The translations under genes were made by a program, and so were the position numbers. From assembly GCF_020520285.1 (NCBI RefSeq), contig NZ_CP084742.1, positions 930,001 to 994,000 on the forward strand: 64,000 nt of DNA. The letters run 5' to 3'. The first letter of the stretch is position 1. Each line of letters begins with the position of its first letter. The stretch is from Pseudomonas sp. L5B5. GTDB lineage: Bacteria > Pseudomonadota > Gammaproteobacteria > Pseudomonadales > Pseudomonadaceae. Below, piece by piece: positions 37,059 to 45,906 of the stretch. The notes beneath the pieces are model-generated. The model worked only from the letters and a program-made list of their open reading frames with translations, ran no database searches and was not told where the DNA came from.

Positions 37059-37086
37059 GGGAGGCAGCGCATCTGCGCCGCCTTCC
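37059..37086 (-). terminator. Attenuator-like hairpin between aprA and aprI
   Basis: Twelve-base arms with ten matching positions, one of the other two a G·U pair, enclose a four-base loop, followed on the minus strand by GTTCTTGT. It could stop part of the transcripts after aprA and so raise protease over inhibitor and exporter. Confidence 0.55.
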
Positions 37087-37097
37087 GCCTACTTCAC

Positions 37098-38546
37098 TCA
37101 GGCAATGATGTCGCTGACTGCTGCCTGGCCGACGGTGGTGACCAGGAAGTCCGCCACGCCGTGCCCGGAGAAGTCCACCGACAAGGTGCTGACACCACCG
37201 GAGGTGCTGAGGATGGCATCACCCGCCGCGCCGGTGAAGGCGTTGACGAAGTGCACACCCGCGCCCTTGGTGATGCCGGTCAGATCGATCTTGTCCAGGC
37301 CGCTGACAAAATCCATGATCTGGTCGGCCGCACCCGGCTTGGAGTCGGTGCTGGCACCGAACACGAAGGTGTCCGCGCCGGAACCGCCCCACAGCTTATC
37401 GGCACCGCCACCGCCGTAGAGGATGTCGTTGCCGGCACCGCCCTTGAGCACGTTGGCGACGTTGTTACCGATCAGCAGGTCGTTGCCCGAACCACCGATG
37501 GCGTTCTCCACGGTCACGCCCTTGGCAATGGAAACGTTGCCTACCAGGCCACCAACGTCGGAGAACGAGGTCTCATTGAGGTTGATCTTCTGGTTCTGGG
37601 TGAACCCGGAGAAGTCCAGGGTGTCGTTGCCGCCACCGTCCCACACCGAGAACACAACCTTGTCGGCCGCCGAGGACGCGCTGTAGAAATCGCGCCCGGT
37701 GTTGGAGTTGAAGCCGTAGGTGGTGTCATCCGCGCGGGTGCTGTAGTTGGCACCGTAGAGCTTCTGGATGGCTGCAATATCGTCGATCAGCGGACCGGAA
37801 GCATAAGCTTCGACCCCGGCCTTGCTGAAGTTCTGACTGGTATTGTTTTCACTCCAGTAGCTCATGACGCTGTAGCCGCGGGTGTCCTGCCCGTAGGTGG
37901 CGTCCTTGTAGGTCGGGTTGCCACTCCCCGCGTTGTAGTCGCCAGGATGGCCCAGCCCCAGGGTATGGCCGATCTCGTGGGTCAGGGTCTGACGGCCGTA
38001 GTTGTTGAGGTCCGGGGTCTTGTTTGGGGTGTAGCTGCTGTTGATCAGGTACCACGAAGTACCGTCATAACCCGCCCCGCTACCCGGCAGGTAGGCAAAT
38101 GCCGCTGCGCCAGCCTGGCCGCCGCTGTAGTTGCCGAAGGTCATGTGGCCATCACCACCGGAAGCCTTCTCGGTGAAGACCACGTTGGCCACGTCGGCCC
38201 AGGATTGCATGGCCAGCGCGGCCTGGGCTTTCTGCTGGGCACTGAACTGGCTGAACCCGGAGATGCCATGCTTGTTCATGGTGCTCTGGGAAGCCGAGGT
38301 CAGGAAGGTATAGGTCAGATCGATCTTGCCGTTACCGTTCAGGTCCTTGTAGGAAGCACCGTCACGCAGGATCTGCGTAGCCGCCTGATCGACCGAGAAC
38401 GAAGGTTTGCCATTGACCGTGAGATTGCCGCCACGATCGTACTGGTGGCTGAAGCTATTGATCTGGTTATACGCCGAACTTGCAGCGGCCAGAGGCACCA
38501 GTTGCTGTTCGGCATCATCAATAGCATTCAATTTTACTTTCGACAT
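37098..38546 (-). CDS. aprA: Serralysin-type alkaline metalloprotease
   Basis: The 482-residue protein has no Sec signal. It carries the metzincin zinc site [12 protein letters not shown] with His190, Glu191, His194 and His200, and the Met-turn SVMSYW (Met228, Tyr230). RTX repeats follow at about residues 345–395 ([40 protein letters not shown]). The extreme C-terminus, with [17 protein letters not shown], is the type I export signal read by AprDEF. The ATG at 38546 has AAGGAAG eight bases upstream; a GTG two codons earlier is less likely. It degrades outside proteins and is kept in check inside the cell by AprI. It opens the locus. Confidence 0.97.
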   Translation of the reverse strand: MSKVKLNAIDDAEQQLVPLAAASSAYNQINSFSHQYDRGGNLTVNGKPSFSVDQAATQILRDGASYKDLNGNGKIDLTYTFLTSASQSTMNKHGISGFSQFSAQQKAQAALAMQSWADVANVVFTEKASGGDGHMTFGNYSGGQAGAAAFAYLPGSGAGYDGTSWYLINSSYTPNKTPDLNNYGRQTLTHEIGHTLGLGHPGDYNAGSGNPTYKDATYGQDTRGYSVMSYWSENNTSQNFSKAGVEAYASGPLIDDIAAIQKLYGANYSTRADDTTYGFNSNTGRDFYSASSAADKVVFSVWDGGGNDTLDFSGFTQNQKINLNETSFSDVGGLVGNVSIAKGVTVENAIGGSGNDLLIGNNVANVLKGGAGNDILYGGGGADKLWGGSGADTFVFGASTDSKPGAADQIMDFVSGLDKIDLTGITKGAGVHFVNAFTGAAGDAILSTSGGVSTLSVDFSGHGVADFLVTTVGQAAVSDIIA

Positions 38547-38846
38547 AAACACACTTCCTTGTAATCAATGGAACAGTTTTTGTCCGATAGCGACAATCCC
38601 TGGCGAGATCGTCCTATCACTCGCCTTAAGTAGGCGCAAGGAAACTGACACAATTCGAAATCTGGCGTCCACTACTTTTTTGACGTCAAATTCCACTGTT
38701 CCGGGAAACTCCAGCAAACAGTGACCGCCCAGTCAAAAGATTCCATTTCCAGCTGATTAATGGCGGTCATTGTCGGACAATCTACAATTTAATAATTAAA
38801 TAATCGTATATACGATTATGCCAACTGCATCGCACTTTCCGATCTA
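38547..38846. promoter_or_regulatory. aprA upstream region (300 bp) with GGA motifs in the leader
   Basis: This gap holds no gene. Reading toward aprA, GGA motifs stand at 38614–38612, 38599–38597, 38585–38583 and 38558–38556, the last inside the ribosome site. RsmA/CsrA proteins bind such motifs, and GacA/RsmA control of aprA is established in related strains. The part beyond 38770 is very AT-rich and contains a 20-bp palindrome. No core promoter could be fixed. Confidence 0.5.
38800..38819. repeat. Perfect 20-bp palindrome
   Basis: ATAATCGTATATACGATTAT is its own reverse complement. It lies 28 bases past the stop of the DmpA-like gene and about 250 bases upstream of aprA. It may be a dimer binding site, or, with the T-rich run beyond it on the minus strand, a weak terminator for the peptidase gene. 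Confidence 0.55.
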
Positions 38847-39947
38847 TCAACTTTTGCTCCATCCAGATGTTTCCAGAGCCCGGATCAATGTTTGCGGGGT
38901 CAGCGCTGCCACTTCGATGCCTTCGGCGCTGGTCATCGGCTCGCCAGCGAGCAACGCATTGATGATGGCTTCCTCCACCGCTTCGGCGGCGGCGCTGAAC
39001 AAAGGCGAAATGTGATCGTTGTTGAGCATCGCCAATGGCGAAGTGAGGCCCAGGTCCTTGCGGGCATAATCCGCGGCAGGCAGGTCCCGGTTTCCTGTGG
39101 CAAAGGCCAGGAAGATATCGCCGCTGGAGTCCTCGGTGCCTCCGCCGGTACGGGCGATGCCAATCGACGCTCGCTGGGCCAGGCGCTGGCACTGATGGGG
39201 CAACAGCGGCGCATCGGTCGCCAGGATCACCACGATCGAACCCATGCCCGGCGTGCCACGCTCGGCAAAGGGCGAGCTGATTCCCCCCAGGTGGCGACCC
39301 ACCGGGTAACCGTCGACCCGCAGTTCCTCGCGCTTGCCATGGTTGGCCTGGACCAGCGCCCCGACCGTGTAACCGCCCTGCTCCGCCGGCAGGCGCCGGG
39401 ACGCGGTGCCGATGCCCCCCTTGAACTCGTGGCAGATCATGCCCGTACCGCCCCCGACCGCGCCTTCGAGCACCGGTCCGGATTCGGCCCTGGCGGTGGC
39501 CTCGCGCACCTGTTGCGACCCCACGTGCTGGCCCCAGATATCGTTCAGCAGGCCGTCGTAGGTCTCCATCACCACCGGCATGCACCAGTACACCGCAGGA
39601 TCGGCCAGTTCCTCGCGCTCCAGGGCAATCAGGGTGTCGCGCACCACGCCCACGCTGTGGGTATTGGTGATGGCGATCGGAGTGGTCAAGGTCCCGGCTT
39701 CGCGGATCCACTCCAGCCCCGTGGCATCGCCGTTGCCGTTAAGTACATGGCAACCGGCGAAACACGGTTGCAGGCGGGCGTGCCCGGCCCGCGGCTGGAC
39801 CAGCGTGACGCCGGTGCGCACCTGCTTGCCGCCGATCTCGGTCTTGAGCGTGCTGTGGCCGACCCGTACCCCGGGAACATCGGTGATCGCATTGAACGGG
39901 CCGGGTGTTCCCAGCCCCAGGCTGATGCCCGCTTGACGTGCTCGCAT
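38847..39947 (-). CDS. P1-family peptidase, DmpA/BapA-type aminopeptidase (S58)
   Basis: The 366-residue protein begins MRARQAGISLGLGTPGPFNAITDVPGVRVGH, the usual start of the family, and contains GAVGGGTGMICHEFKGGIGTASR and the self-cleavage site GTPGMG|SIVVILATDAPLLP. The freed N-terminal Ser237 would be the nucleophile, and the enzyme would work as alpha and beta chains. Relatives remove D-residues, beta-residues or ordinary N-terminal residues from small peptides. AAGGAG precedes the ATG at 39947. It is nine bases after the permease stop, so the two form an operon that may take up and split a peptide or amide. Confidence 0.9.
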   Translation of the reverse strand: MRARQAGISLGLGTPGPFNAITDVPGVRVGHSTLKTEIGGKQVRTGVTLVQPRAGHARLQPCFAGCHVLNGNGDATGLEWIREAGTLTTPIAITNTHSVGVVRDTLIALEREELADPAVYWCMPVVMETYDGLLNDIWGQHVGSQQVREATARAESGPVLEGAVGGGTGMICHEFKGGIGTASRRLPAEQGGYTVGALVQANHGKREELRVDGYPVGRHLGGISSPFAERGTPGMGSIVVILATDAPLLPHQCQRLAQRASIGIARTGGGTEDSSGDIFLAFATGNRDLPAADYARKDLGLTSPLAMLNNDHISPLFSAAAEAVEEAIINALLAGEPMTSAEGIEVAALTPQTLIRALETSGWSKS

Positions 39948-39956
39948 AACCACTCC

Positions 39957-41321
39957 TTACAATTTCTGAAACGCCGGGCTGTACCGGCCATTGGTGCCAT
40001 AGAGAATCACCGACAGCGCCAGCAGGCCGACAATCACCATGATGTCGCGCAGGGACGCGTCGAGGAACAGATTGACCAGCAGGTAGCCGGCGCCGACCAC
40101 CGCCAGCAGTGCCGGCAGCGGCCATAACGGCATGCGGTAGGGGTGCTCGCGATCGCGCAGCAGCACCCGGCTCATCAGCGCGCTGAGGGCGACGATCAGG
40201 TACACCAGCATGATCAGCAGCACGCTGAAGGATGTGAGGTCCGCCAGGTTCGAGCTGAAACTGAGCACCGCCGAAGGAATCGCCAGGAACAGCGTGGCCA
40301 GCCAGGGCGAATCCCAGCGCGGATGGATCCGCGTGAACAGGCGGTTGATGCCCGGCGTCCACAATGCATCGCGCCCACTGCTGAAGACCACCCGACCGAT
40401 CTGGATGACGATGGCGACAATGGCGTTGAACACCGAGAGGAAGATACCGCCACTGACCACCCGGGCCAGGGTTTCGTTGCCATGGCTGGTGAGCAGGTAG
40501 CCGATGGGATCGGGGCTGGCGAGCATCTCGCTGAGCGATGGCGCCCCAATCAACAGTGCGGTCAGCGGCACCAGCTCGATGATCACCACCAGCGCCAGGG
40601 ACCAGAGCACCGCCTTGTGCACCCCGCGGCCCTTGCACTTCATGTCTTCGGCCAGCAACACCGCCGGTCCGTAGCCGTTATAGGAAAACAGGCCGATGCC
40701 CACCGCCCCGATCACCAGGGCCCAGGGTGCCAGCTGCAGCACGCCGTGGTCGACCATCTGCGGTTGCAGCAGGATGCTCACCGGTTGCGTGGCGTTGCCA
40801 AAACCCAGCCAGACGATCACCAGCAACGCTGCCACCTCCAGCAACAGGCAGGTGCCGGTGATCCAGGCATTGAGCTTGATATTGAGGATGCCCAGCAAAT
40901 AGCTGCAGGTGACGATCGCCAGGGCCACGGTCTGGGAATCGTACTGGGTGCCCAGGGCGTTGTTCAGGTAGGTGGCGGCCCCGGTGGCCAGCACGGGCGG
41001 GATGAACAGCAGCATCACCAGCACCGTGAGGAACGTGGCATACCCGGCCAGGCCACCGAACACTCGCTTGGCGTAGACGTACTCGCCACCGGCACTGTTG
41101 TGGGCCCGGCCCAGTTCGGCGTAGCAGAACGCGAACATCAGGGCCAGCAGGCCGGCCATTACGAACGCCAGGAAGACCCCGCTGCCGGCCTGGTGAATGG
41201 CAAAGGGGGCGATCACGAACACGGAGCTGGCCGGGGTCACGCCGGACACGGTGATCGCCACCACATCGAACACACTCAAGGTAGGTTTCAGCGCGCCGTC
41301 GGGCGCGGAGGGAGAGCTCAT
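39957..41321 (-). CDS. APC-superfamily amino acid permease
   Basis: The 454-residue protein has about 12 hydrophobic helices. The first has the family's unwound GVTPASSVFVIAPFAI segment, and a conserved FCYAELGRAHNSAGGEYVYAKRVFG region follows. It should be a proton-coupled importer of an amino acid or related amine in the inner membrane. It is encoded nine bases upstream of the DmpA-type peptidase, and divergently from a LuxR-type regulator that probably controls the pair. The substrate may be related to the peptidase product. Confidence 0.87.
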   Translation of the reverse strand: MSSPSAPDGALKPTLSVFDVVAITVSGVTPASSVFVIAPFAIHQAGSGVFLAFVMAGLLALMFAFCYAELGRAHNSAGGEYVYAKRVFGGLAGYATFLTVLVMLLFIPPVLATGAATYLNNALGTQYDSQTVALAIVTCSYLLGILNIKLNAWITGTCLLLEVAALLVIVWLGFGNATQPVSILLQPQMVDHGVLQLAPWALVIGAVGIGLFSYNGYGPAVLLAEDMKCKGRGVHKAVLWSLALVVIIELVPLTALLIGAPSLSEMLASPDPIGYLLTSHGNETLARVVSGGIFLSVFNAIVAIVIQIGRVVFSSGRDALWTPGINRLFTRIHPRWDSPWLATLFLAIPSAVLSFSSNLADLTSFSVLLIMLVYLIVALSALMSRVLLRDREHPYRMPLWPLPALLAVVGAGYLLVNLFLDASLRDIMVIVGLLALSVILYGTNGRYSPAFQKL

Positions 41322-41377
41322 ATCGTTATCCTCGTGTTTATTGTAGGTCTGAGGCAGGAACGAGATTCATCGGACGA

Positions 41378-42331
41378 ATGCATTCTGGGACGCACTTGAC
41401 CGTGTCTACTCTAGGCAGGGACGGGGTACGGACCAATTCCCCTATTGGAGTACTCCCCCTTGACGGCGGCCGGCAAATCGACGAAACCGTGCCGGGACAC
41501 TTTCAGCGGATCCGTGGAGCGATACTTTTGAGTAACCTGTTCAGGGAAGTCGGCCTGCACGCCAGCCTGGGGCGCACCCTTACGCTGATCGGCCATCCGC
41601 GCCTGTGGAAGCAGCTGATCCTTTTGCTGCACCAGGCCACGCCGTTCGACAATGCGCTGGCGATCTTCTATCCCCTGGACGGCCCGCCCCGGGCACTGGA
41701 GGAATATGACGCCGAACCCAGCAGCAAGCCGGCGTCGATGCTCACCTACCTCAACGGCCTGTACCTGCTGGACCCCTTCTTCCAGGCATGTCGCGAGGGT
41801 TATCCCAGCGGCCTGTATCGTCTTGAAGAGGTTGCCCCGGACCACTTTCGCCAGAGCGAATACTTTCTCAGCTATTTCCACGACAACGTGCTGGAAGACG
41901 AAGTGCAGTTCATCCTGCAACTGCCCGAGGCCGGCACCCTGTCCCTGTCACTGGGCAGCCAGCGCCTGTTCAGCAGCGAGGAAATCGGCCAGCTCACCAC
42001 CTTCGCAGCCTGGGTGCTGCCACTCATGCAGCAGCACTGGCAGCACAGCCAGGTACGCCCCCAGGGGCCGGCCGCCGAGGAAATGGCCAGCCAGATCCGC
42101 GATGCCCTCAGCCATTTCGGCAGCGGCGTGCTGTCGGAGCGAGAGCTGGAAATTGCCCGGCTGATCCTGCGCGGGTTTTCCTCCAAGGCGATGGCCGAGC
42201 GCCTGAAAATCTCCCCGGACACCGTCAAGGTCCACCGCCGGCACCTGTACGCCAAGCTGGACATCTCCAGCCAGCCGGAGCTGTTCTCGTTGTTCATCCA
42301 ATCCCTGGGCCACGACCTGGAAAACCCCTGA
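41378..42331 (+). CDS. LuxR-type HTH transcriptional regulator
   Basis: The C-terminal HTH is clear (LSERELEIARLILRGFSSKAMAERLKISPDTVKVHRRHLYAKLDI, last 65 residues); the N-terminal 200 residues are a sensor domain I cannot name. The longest ATG frame (317 aa) starts at 41378, but its first 50 residues have no domain look. A TTG at 41528 with GGAG eight bases upstream gives a 267-aa protein and may be the real start. It is divergent from the APC permease–peptidase pair and likely controls it. Confidence 0.8.
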   Translation: MHSGTHLTVSTLGRDGVRTNSPIGVLPLDGGRQIDETVPGHFQRIRGAILLSNLFREVGLHASLGRTLTLIGHPRLWKQLILLLHQATPFDNALAIFYPLDGPPRALEEYDAEPSSKPASMLTYLNGLYLLDPFFQACREGYPSGLYRLEEVAPDHFRQSEYFLSYFHDNVLEDEVQFILQLPEAGTLSLSLGSQRLFSSEEIGQLTTFAAWVLPLMQQHWQHSQVRPQGPAAEEMASQIRDALSHFGSGVLSERELEIARLILRGFSSKAMAERLKISPDTVKVHRRHLYAKLDISSQPELFSLFIQSLGHDLENP

Positions 42332-42333
42332 GC

Positions 42334-42467
42334 TGTAGCCGCTGCTGAGCCTGCGAAGCTGCGACAAGGCCCGCAGGGCCTTCAACAATTGCGCCGCCCC
42401 AGCAAACCCCGCGGTCGCTGCGCGCCCGTGCGCAGCCTACGGCAGCGGCTACACGAAGCACGTGCCC
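42334..42467. repeat. REP/BIME-like palindromic unit, copy 1 of a 134-bp tandem repeat
   Basis: The unit starts TGTAGCCGCTGC and, 134 bases later, starts again. Near its end stands GCAGCGGCTACA, the reverse complement of its start, so the unit is an imperfect long inverted repeat with inner hairpins (AAGGCCCGCAGGGCCTT). It begins two bases after the LuxR gene stop. Confidence 0.8.
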
Positions 42468-42600
42468 TGTAGCCGCTGCTGAGCCTGCGAAGCTGCGACA
42501 AGGCCCGCAGGGCCTTCAACAATTGCACCGCCCCAGCAAACCCCGCGGTCGCTGCGCGCCCGTGCGCAGCCTGCGGCAGCGGCTACACGAAGCACGTGCC
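42468..42600. repeat. REP/BIME-like palindromic unit, copy 2
   Basis: It repeats copy 1 with two substitutions that I can see (GCGCCG to GCACCG, and CCTACGG to CCTGCGG) and a one-base shorter end. It fills the gap up to the end of the FeaR-type gene at 42611. Such extragenic repeats are scattered through Pseudomonas genomes. Confidence 0.8.
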
Positions 42601-42610
42601 TGCAGGGCTG

Positions 42611-43546
42611 CTACATAAGTGAGCGAGCCCGGTAATCCCGTGGCGACTGTTCAAAATGCTTCTTGAAGGTGCGGCTGAAATGCGCCGAATCGGTAAAGCC
42701 CCATTTGAAGGCGATATCGGTGATCGATTCGTTGCGCAGGTGCGGGTTGCTCAAGTCCGCCGCGCTGCGCTTGAGCCGCGAACGCTGGATGAAACGACAG
42801 ACGCTGTCGCCCTGCTCTTCGAACAATCGGTACAACTGGCGCACCGAGATATTCAACTGGCCCGCAAGGGACACCGGGGTCAGGCTCGGCTCATTGAGCG
42901 ATTGCTGGATCAGGTGCCGGGCCTGGTCTCGCAGGCACTGGCCATGCAGCGCGTCGTCGTGGCCGGCAAGGCCATCGGCGGCCTGGCGCAGGGTCGGCCC
43001 CAGCAAGGCGATCAAGGCCTCCTGCAACGCCTGGCCCTCCTGCTGCGCTGCACAGCCGTGCAGGTCGCCGGCACAGATCTGCTCCACCAGCAGGCGCATC
43101 AGCCGACCACTGGCGCAGTTCTGCGAGAGCTTGCCGAACTTGCGCTGCTGGGCCGGCAGGTGGCGATAGACGTCTTCCCGGCAGAGGTGGAGCGACGCAT
43201 GTTCGATCAAGCCATGGGGCACGATTTCACAGGCACCGGCCGAATCCAGCAGGGCCATGTCCCCGGGGCCCAGCTCCACGCTCTCGCCGCCCTGGCTCAA
43301 GCGCGCATGGCCGCTGCGCTGGACGATCAGGAAGCAGTGGCGATCATCGTCATGATCAGCCCTGGTGCCCTGCCGGGAGATCAGCCCGGCGTTGGTGCGG
43401 ATCTGCGCCACCTCGAGCCCGGCGTAGTCCTGCAGCCCCACCTCGCCGATGAACAGCGCGGGGTTGTGCGCCGGACGGGCATCGAAGCGACCGCAGACGC
43501 CCTGCAGGGCACCCAGCCAGGAACTGAAACTATGGGAAGCAAGCAC
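42611..43546 (-). CDS. feaR: FeaR-type AraC-family regulator
   Basis: The 311-residue protein has the FeaR-like N-terminal pattern (FSSWLGALQGVCGRF… then RHCFLIVQRSGHARLSQGGESVELGPGDMALLDSAG) and two C-terminal HTH motifs (PVSLAGQLNISVRQLYRLFEEQG and ITDIAFKWGFTDSAHFSRTFKKHF). FeaR of E. coli activates the oxidation of phenylethylamine and tyramine. The GTG at 43546 has GGAGG six bases upstream and is preferred to an ATG 33 bases earlier. Its neighbours, a permease and a phenylacetaldehyde-dehydrogenase-like gene, fit that role. Confidence 0.82.
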   Translation of the reverse strand: MLASHSFSSWLGALQGVCGRFDARPAHNPALFIGEVGLQDYAGLEVAQIRTNAGLISRQGTRADHDDDRHCFLIVQRSGHARLSQGGESVELGPGDMALLDSAGACEIVPHGLIEHASLHLCREDVYRHLPAQQRKFGKLSQNCASGRLMRLLVEQICAGDLHGCAAQQEGQALQEALIALLGPTLRQAADGLAGHDDALHGQCLRDQARHLIQQSLNEPSLTPVSLAGQLNISVRQLYRLFEEQGDSVCRFIQRSRLKRSAADLSNPHLRNESITDIAFKWGFTDSAHFSRTFKKHFEQSPRDYRARSLM

Positions 43547-43685
43547 TGTGCACCTCCAGGAGCCGGTTCGGGCCGCCATTGTTTTTATGGCGTTATCATT
43601 AACATGTTATCTATTTGCCAGGCAAGGCGCCTGGCAGCAGGAATAACCTGTCACGACTCAAGCAGAGGTTGTGCCAATAAGCGGT

Positions 43686-44279
43686 TCAGTACGCTCCCAG
43701 CAAGCCTTGCAGCTGGCTGAAGGTGTCCAGCAGCGCCTCGCGTTGCACGGCATTCAAGCGGATGTAGCGACGCATGCCCGGCAAGCGATTGACCACCTCG
43801 CTGGCCCCAAAATGCTCCAGGCGTACCTGCCAGCCCTGGTCATCGCGGTGTAGCTCCAGGCGCTTGAAATCCAGGGGCAGCAGCTGCGCCAGCAACAGCG
43901 GGTCTTGGCACAGGCGCTGCATCAAGGGCGCCCAGTCGGCCTGCTCGCCCGCCTGCAACTTCGCGGCGACCCCCTGGCGACGGATTGCCCCGGTATGGCG
44001 CAAGCCGATGCTCGCCCGCCCCGGACCGGCAGCCGGTATTCGCAAGTGCCACTGGCACACCACGATATGCATCAGGAACTGGGCCTGGGGGCACTCCGTG
44101 ACGTCGAACGCCAGATTGCGCCGGGGACAATGGAACGTCACCCCGGCGGCGCCCTGGCCGAGGCAGTCCAGCCCCGCAAGATCCCGGCGCAACTGGCTCA
44201 GGGTCAACCCCTGGCGGTAACCCGAGGGCGGGCGGTGCCACAGCTCAAAGAGGTTTTGTCGCCAGCTTGAAAGATTCAT
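43686..44279 (-). CDS. DUF3156 family protein
   Basis: The 197-residue protein begins MNLSSWRQNLFELWHRPPSGYRQGLTLSQL and contains CPRRNLAFDVTECPQAQFLMHIVVCQWHL. I recognise this as DUF3156, a cytoplasmic family of unknown function found mainly in Pseudomonas beside amine or amino acid permeases. Its first 35 bases lie inside the permease gene in another frame, so it is probably translated in step with it. No catalytic motif can be named. Confidence 0.78.
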   Translation of the reverse strand: MNLSSWRQNLFELWHRPPSGYRQGLTLSQLRRDLAGLDCLGQGAAGVTFHCPRRNLAFDVTECPQAQFLMHIVVCQWHLRIPAAGPGRASIGLRHTGAIRRQGVAAKLQAGEQADWAPLMQRLCQDPLLLAQLLPLDFKRLELHRDDQGWQVRLEHFGASEVVNRLPGMRRYIRLNAVQREALLDTFSQLQGLLGAY

Positions 44280-45765
44280 CGGCCACGCCCTCCCGAGGTT
44301 TCTGGACATCATCCGCAGCCAGGCCCAGGGCCTGTTCCAGCACTTCTTCCACCGGCACCGGACGAAACGGATTGACCTTCTGTACCGCCAATGTCCAGAC
44401 CAGGGCATAGAGCGCGGTCAGGCCCAGCATGCTGCCAAACGGTACATAGATGTCCCGTGGGTTCATGCCCGGCGGGGTGATGTACCACATGCCCAGCAGG
44501 ATGCCCGCCGAAGACAGGATCTGCGGCAAAGGGAACCAGGGCGACTTGTAGGGCCGTGGCAGGTCCGGCCGACGGATGCGCAGCATCACCACCGACAGGG
44601 TCACCAGCAAGTAGGCGGTGCTCCAGGCACAGACCGCCGCCAGCACCAGGTGCATGATGCTGTCGGTGCTGCCCCCCAGCCACCACGCGTGCAGGCAGGG
44701 AATCAGCACGGCCACGGCAATGCACAGCAACGGCGTCTTGAAACGCGGATGCAGGTAGGTGAACACCTTCGGCAAGGCACCATCCTGGGCCATGCCGTAG
44801 AGAATCCGCGGCAAGCCGGCCATCAGTGTGTTGATGGTGGCGGCGCCGGCGAACAGCAGGCCGATCCCCAGCCAGATACGACCGAACGGGCCCATGATCT
44901 GCTCGGCGAAGTGCGGGATGGCCATGGGCGTCTCCAGCAAGTGCACGCTGCCATCCTGGCTCAGGGCAACGTTGGCTACCTGGCGCTTCATCGCCGCACC
45001 ATAGATGAACATGCACACCGCTACCCCCACCAACCCGAGCGCCATGGCCCGGGGAATGGTGCGCGAAGCCTTGCGCACGTCCGGAGTCAGGGGCGTGACG
45101 AACTCGCAACCGACGAACATGAACATCGCCATCCCCACCAGGGACAGGATGGTCGGCAGGTCGGTGCCGACAGTGGATGCACCGAACCAGCCATCGAGCT
45201 CCACCGCCGGGGCCTTGAGCACGCCCAGTACGCCGAAGATGATCAGGGTGCTCCACATGCCGAAGGTCAGGATCACCTCGGCGCGGCTGAAGGCCGTGAT
45301 GCCAACGGCGTTGAGCAGGCCGAAGAACAGCACCAGCCCCACTCCCACCAGCCAGGCGCTGCCACTCTGCTCCAGCAGGGTATTGAGGGATTCGAAATTG
45401 ACCAGGGCCATGACGCCACTGAGGATGGTTTCCGCCGTACCGGCGAACACATGCACGATCAGGTAGGCGGACAAGGTGCCGGTGATGGCGAAGAAGCGTC
45501 CCAGGCCGCAGGCCAGGTAGTCATAGACCGAGCCGTTGGTGGGTAGCAGGCAGGCCGCTTCGGCGAAGGTGGTGGACTGGGCCAGCATCATCAGCAGGGC
45601 GATCACCATCGCTGCGGCGAAGGCGCCACCGCCGATGCCGAAGCCGGTGGTGGCGGTGAGGATCACCGGGCTGGCCATGATCAGGCCCACGGCGCTGGCC
45701 AGGGCCGTGGGAAATCCGACCACACCCTGGTGCAGGTGCTGGTTGAGTCTGTCGTTGAGCGACAT
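44245..45765 (-). CDS. APC-family amino acid/amine permease
   Basis: The 506-residue protein has 12 or more hydrophobic helices with the APC start (VVGFPTALASAVGLIMASPVILTATTGFGIGG) and a loop with conserved charged residues (CEFVTPLTPDVRKASRTIPRAM). It begins MSLNDRLNQHLHQG. It lies between DUF3156, which overlaps its end, and an aldehyde dehydrogenase. In this setting it most likely imports the amine that the cluster degrades. That substrate is an inference. Confidence 0.87.
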   Translation of the reverse strand: MSLNDRLNQHLHQGVVGFPTALASAVGLIMASPVILTATTGFGIGGGAFAAAMVIALLMMLAQSTTFAEAACLLPTNGSVYDYLACGLGRFFAITGTLSAYLIVHVFAGTAETILSGVMALVNFESLNTLLEQSGSAWLVGVGLVLFFGLLNAVGITAFSRAEVILTFGMWSTLIIFGVLGVLKAPAVELDGWFGASTVGTDLPTILSLVGMAMFMFVGCEFVTPLTPDVRKASRTIPRAMALGLVGVAVCMFIYGAAMKRQVANVALSQDGSVHLLETPMAIPHFAEQIMGPFGRIWLGIGLLFAGAATINTLMAGLPRILYGMAQDGALPKVFTYLHPRFKTPLLCIAVAVLIPCLHAWWLGGSTDSIMHLVLAAVCAWSTAYLLVTLSVVMLRIRRPDLPRPYKSPWFPLPQILSSAGILLGMWYITPPGMNPRDIYVPFGSMLGLTALYALVWTLAVQKVNPFRPVPVEEVLEQALGLAADDVQKPREGVADESFKLATKPL

Positions 45766-45864
45766 GGGGTAAACCTCGAAAGCATGGGTTGATGATTATT
45801 GTTCTAGGCATTTCAAGGGCACGCGTGGTGACGGGCGCACTGGCTGTCTGGCGCAGCCTGGAGT

Positions 45865-45892
45865 CGTCCCGCAGCAACTGGCCTGCGGGACG
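45865..45892 (-). other. Hairpin after the aldehyde dehydrogenase gene
   Basis: CGTCCCGCAG and CTGCGGGACG form a ten-pair stem with an eight-base loop 14 bases past the stop. No T-run follows, so termination would be partial. The permease gene lies downstream. Confidence 0.5.
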
Positions 45893-45906
45893 CGATCGGA
45901 CGCCAC

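Noticed and set aside
41378..41527. Coding status of the first 50 codons of the LuxR-type gene
   Set aside because: The stretch has no domain look and overlaps the likely divergent promoter, but the start could not be settled, so the longer frame was kept with a note.
42334..42600. CRISPR-like repeat array
   Set aside because: Only two copies of 134 bases with no spacers; the inverted ends fit a REP-type element.
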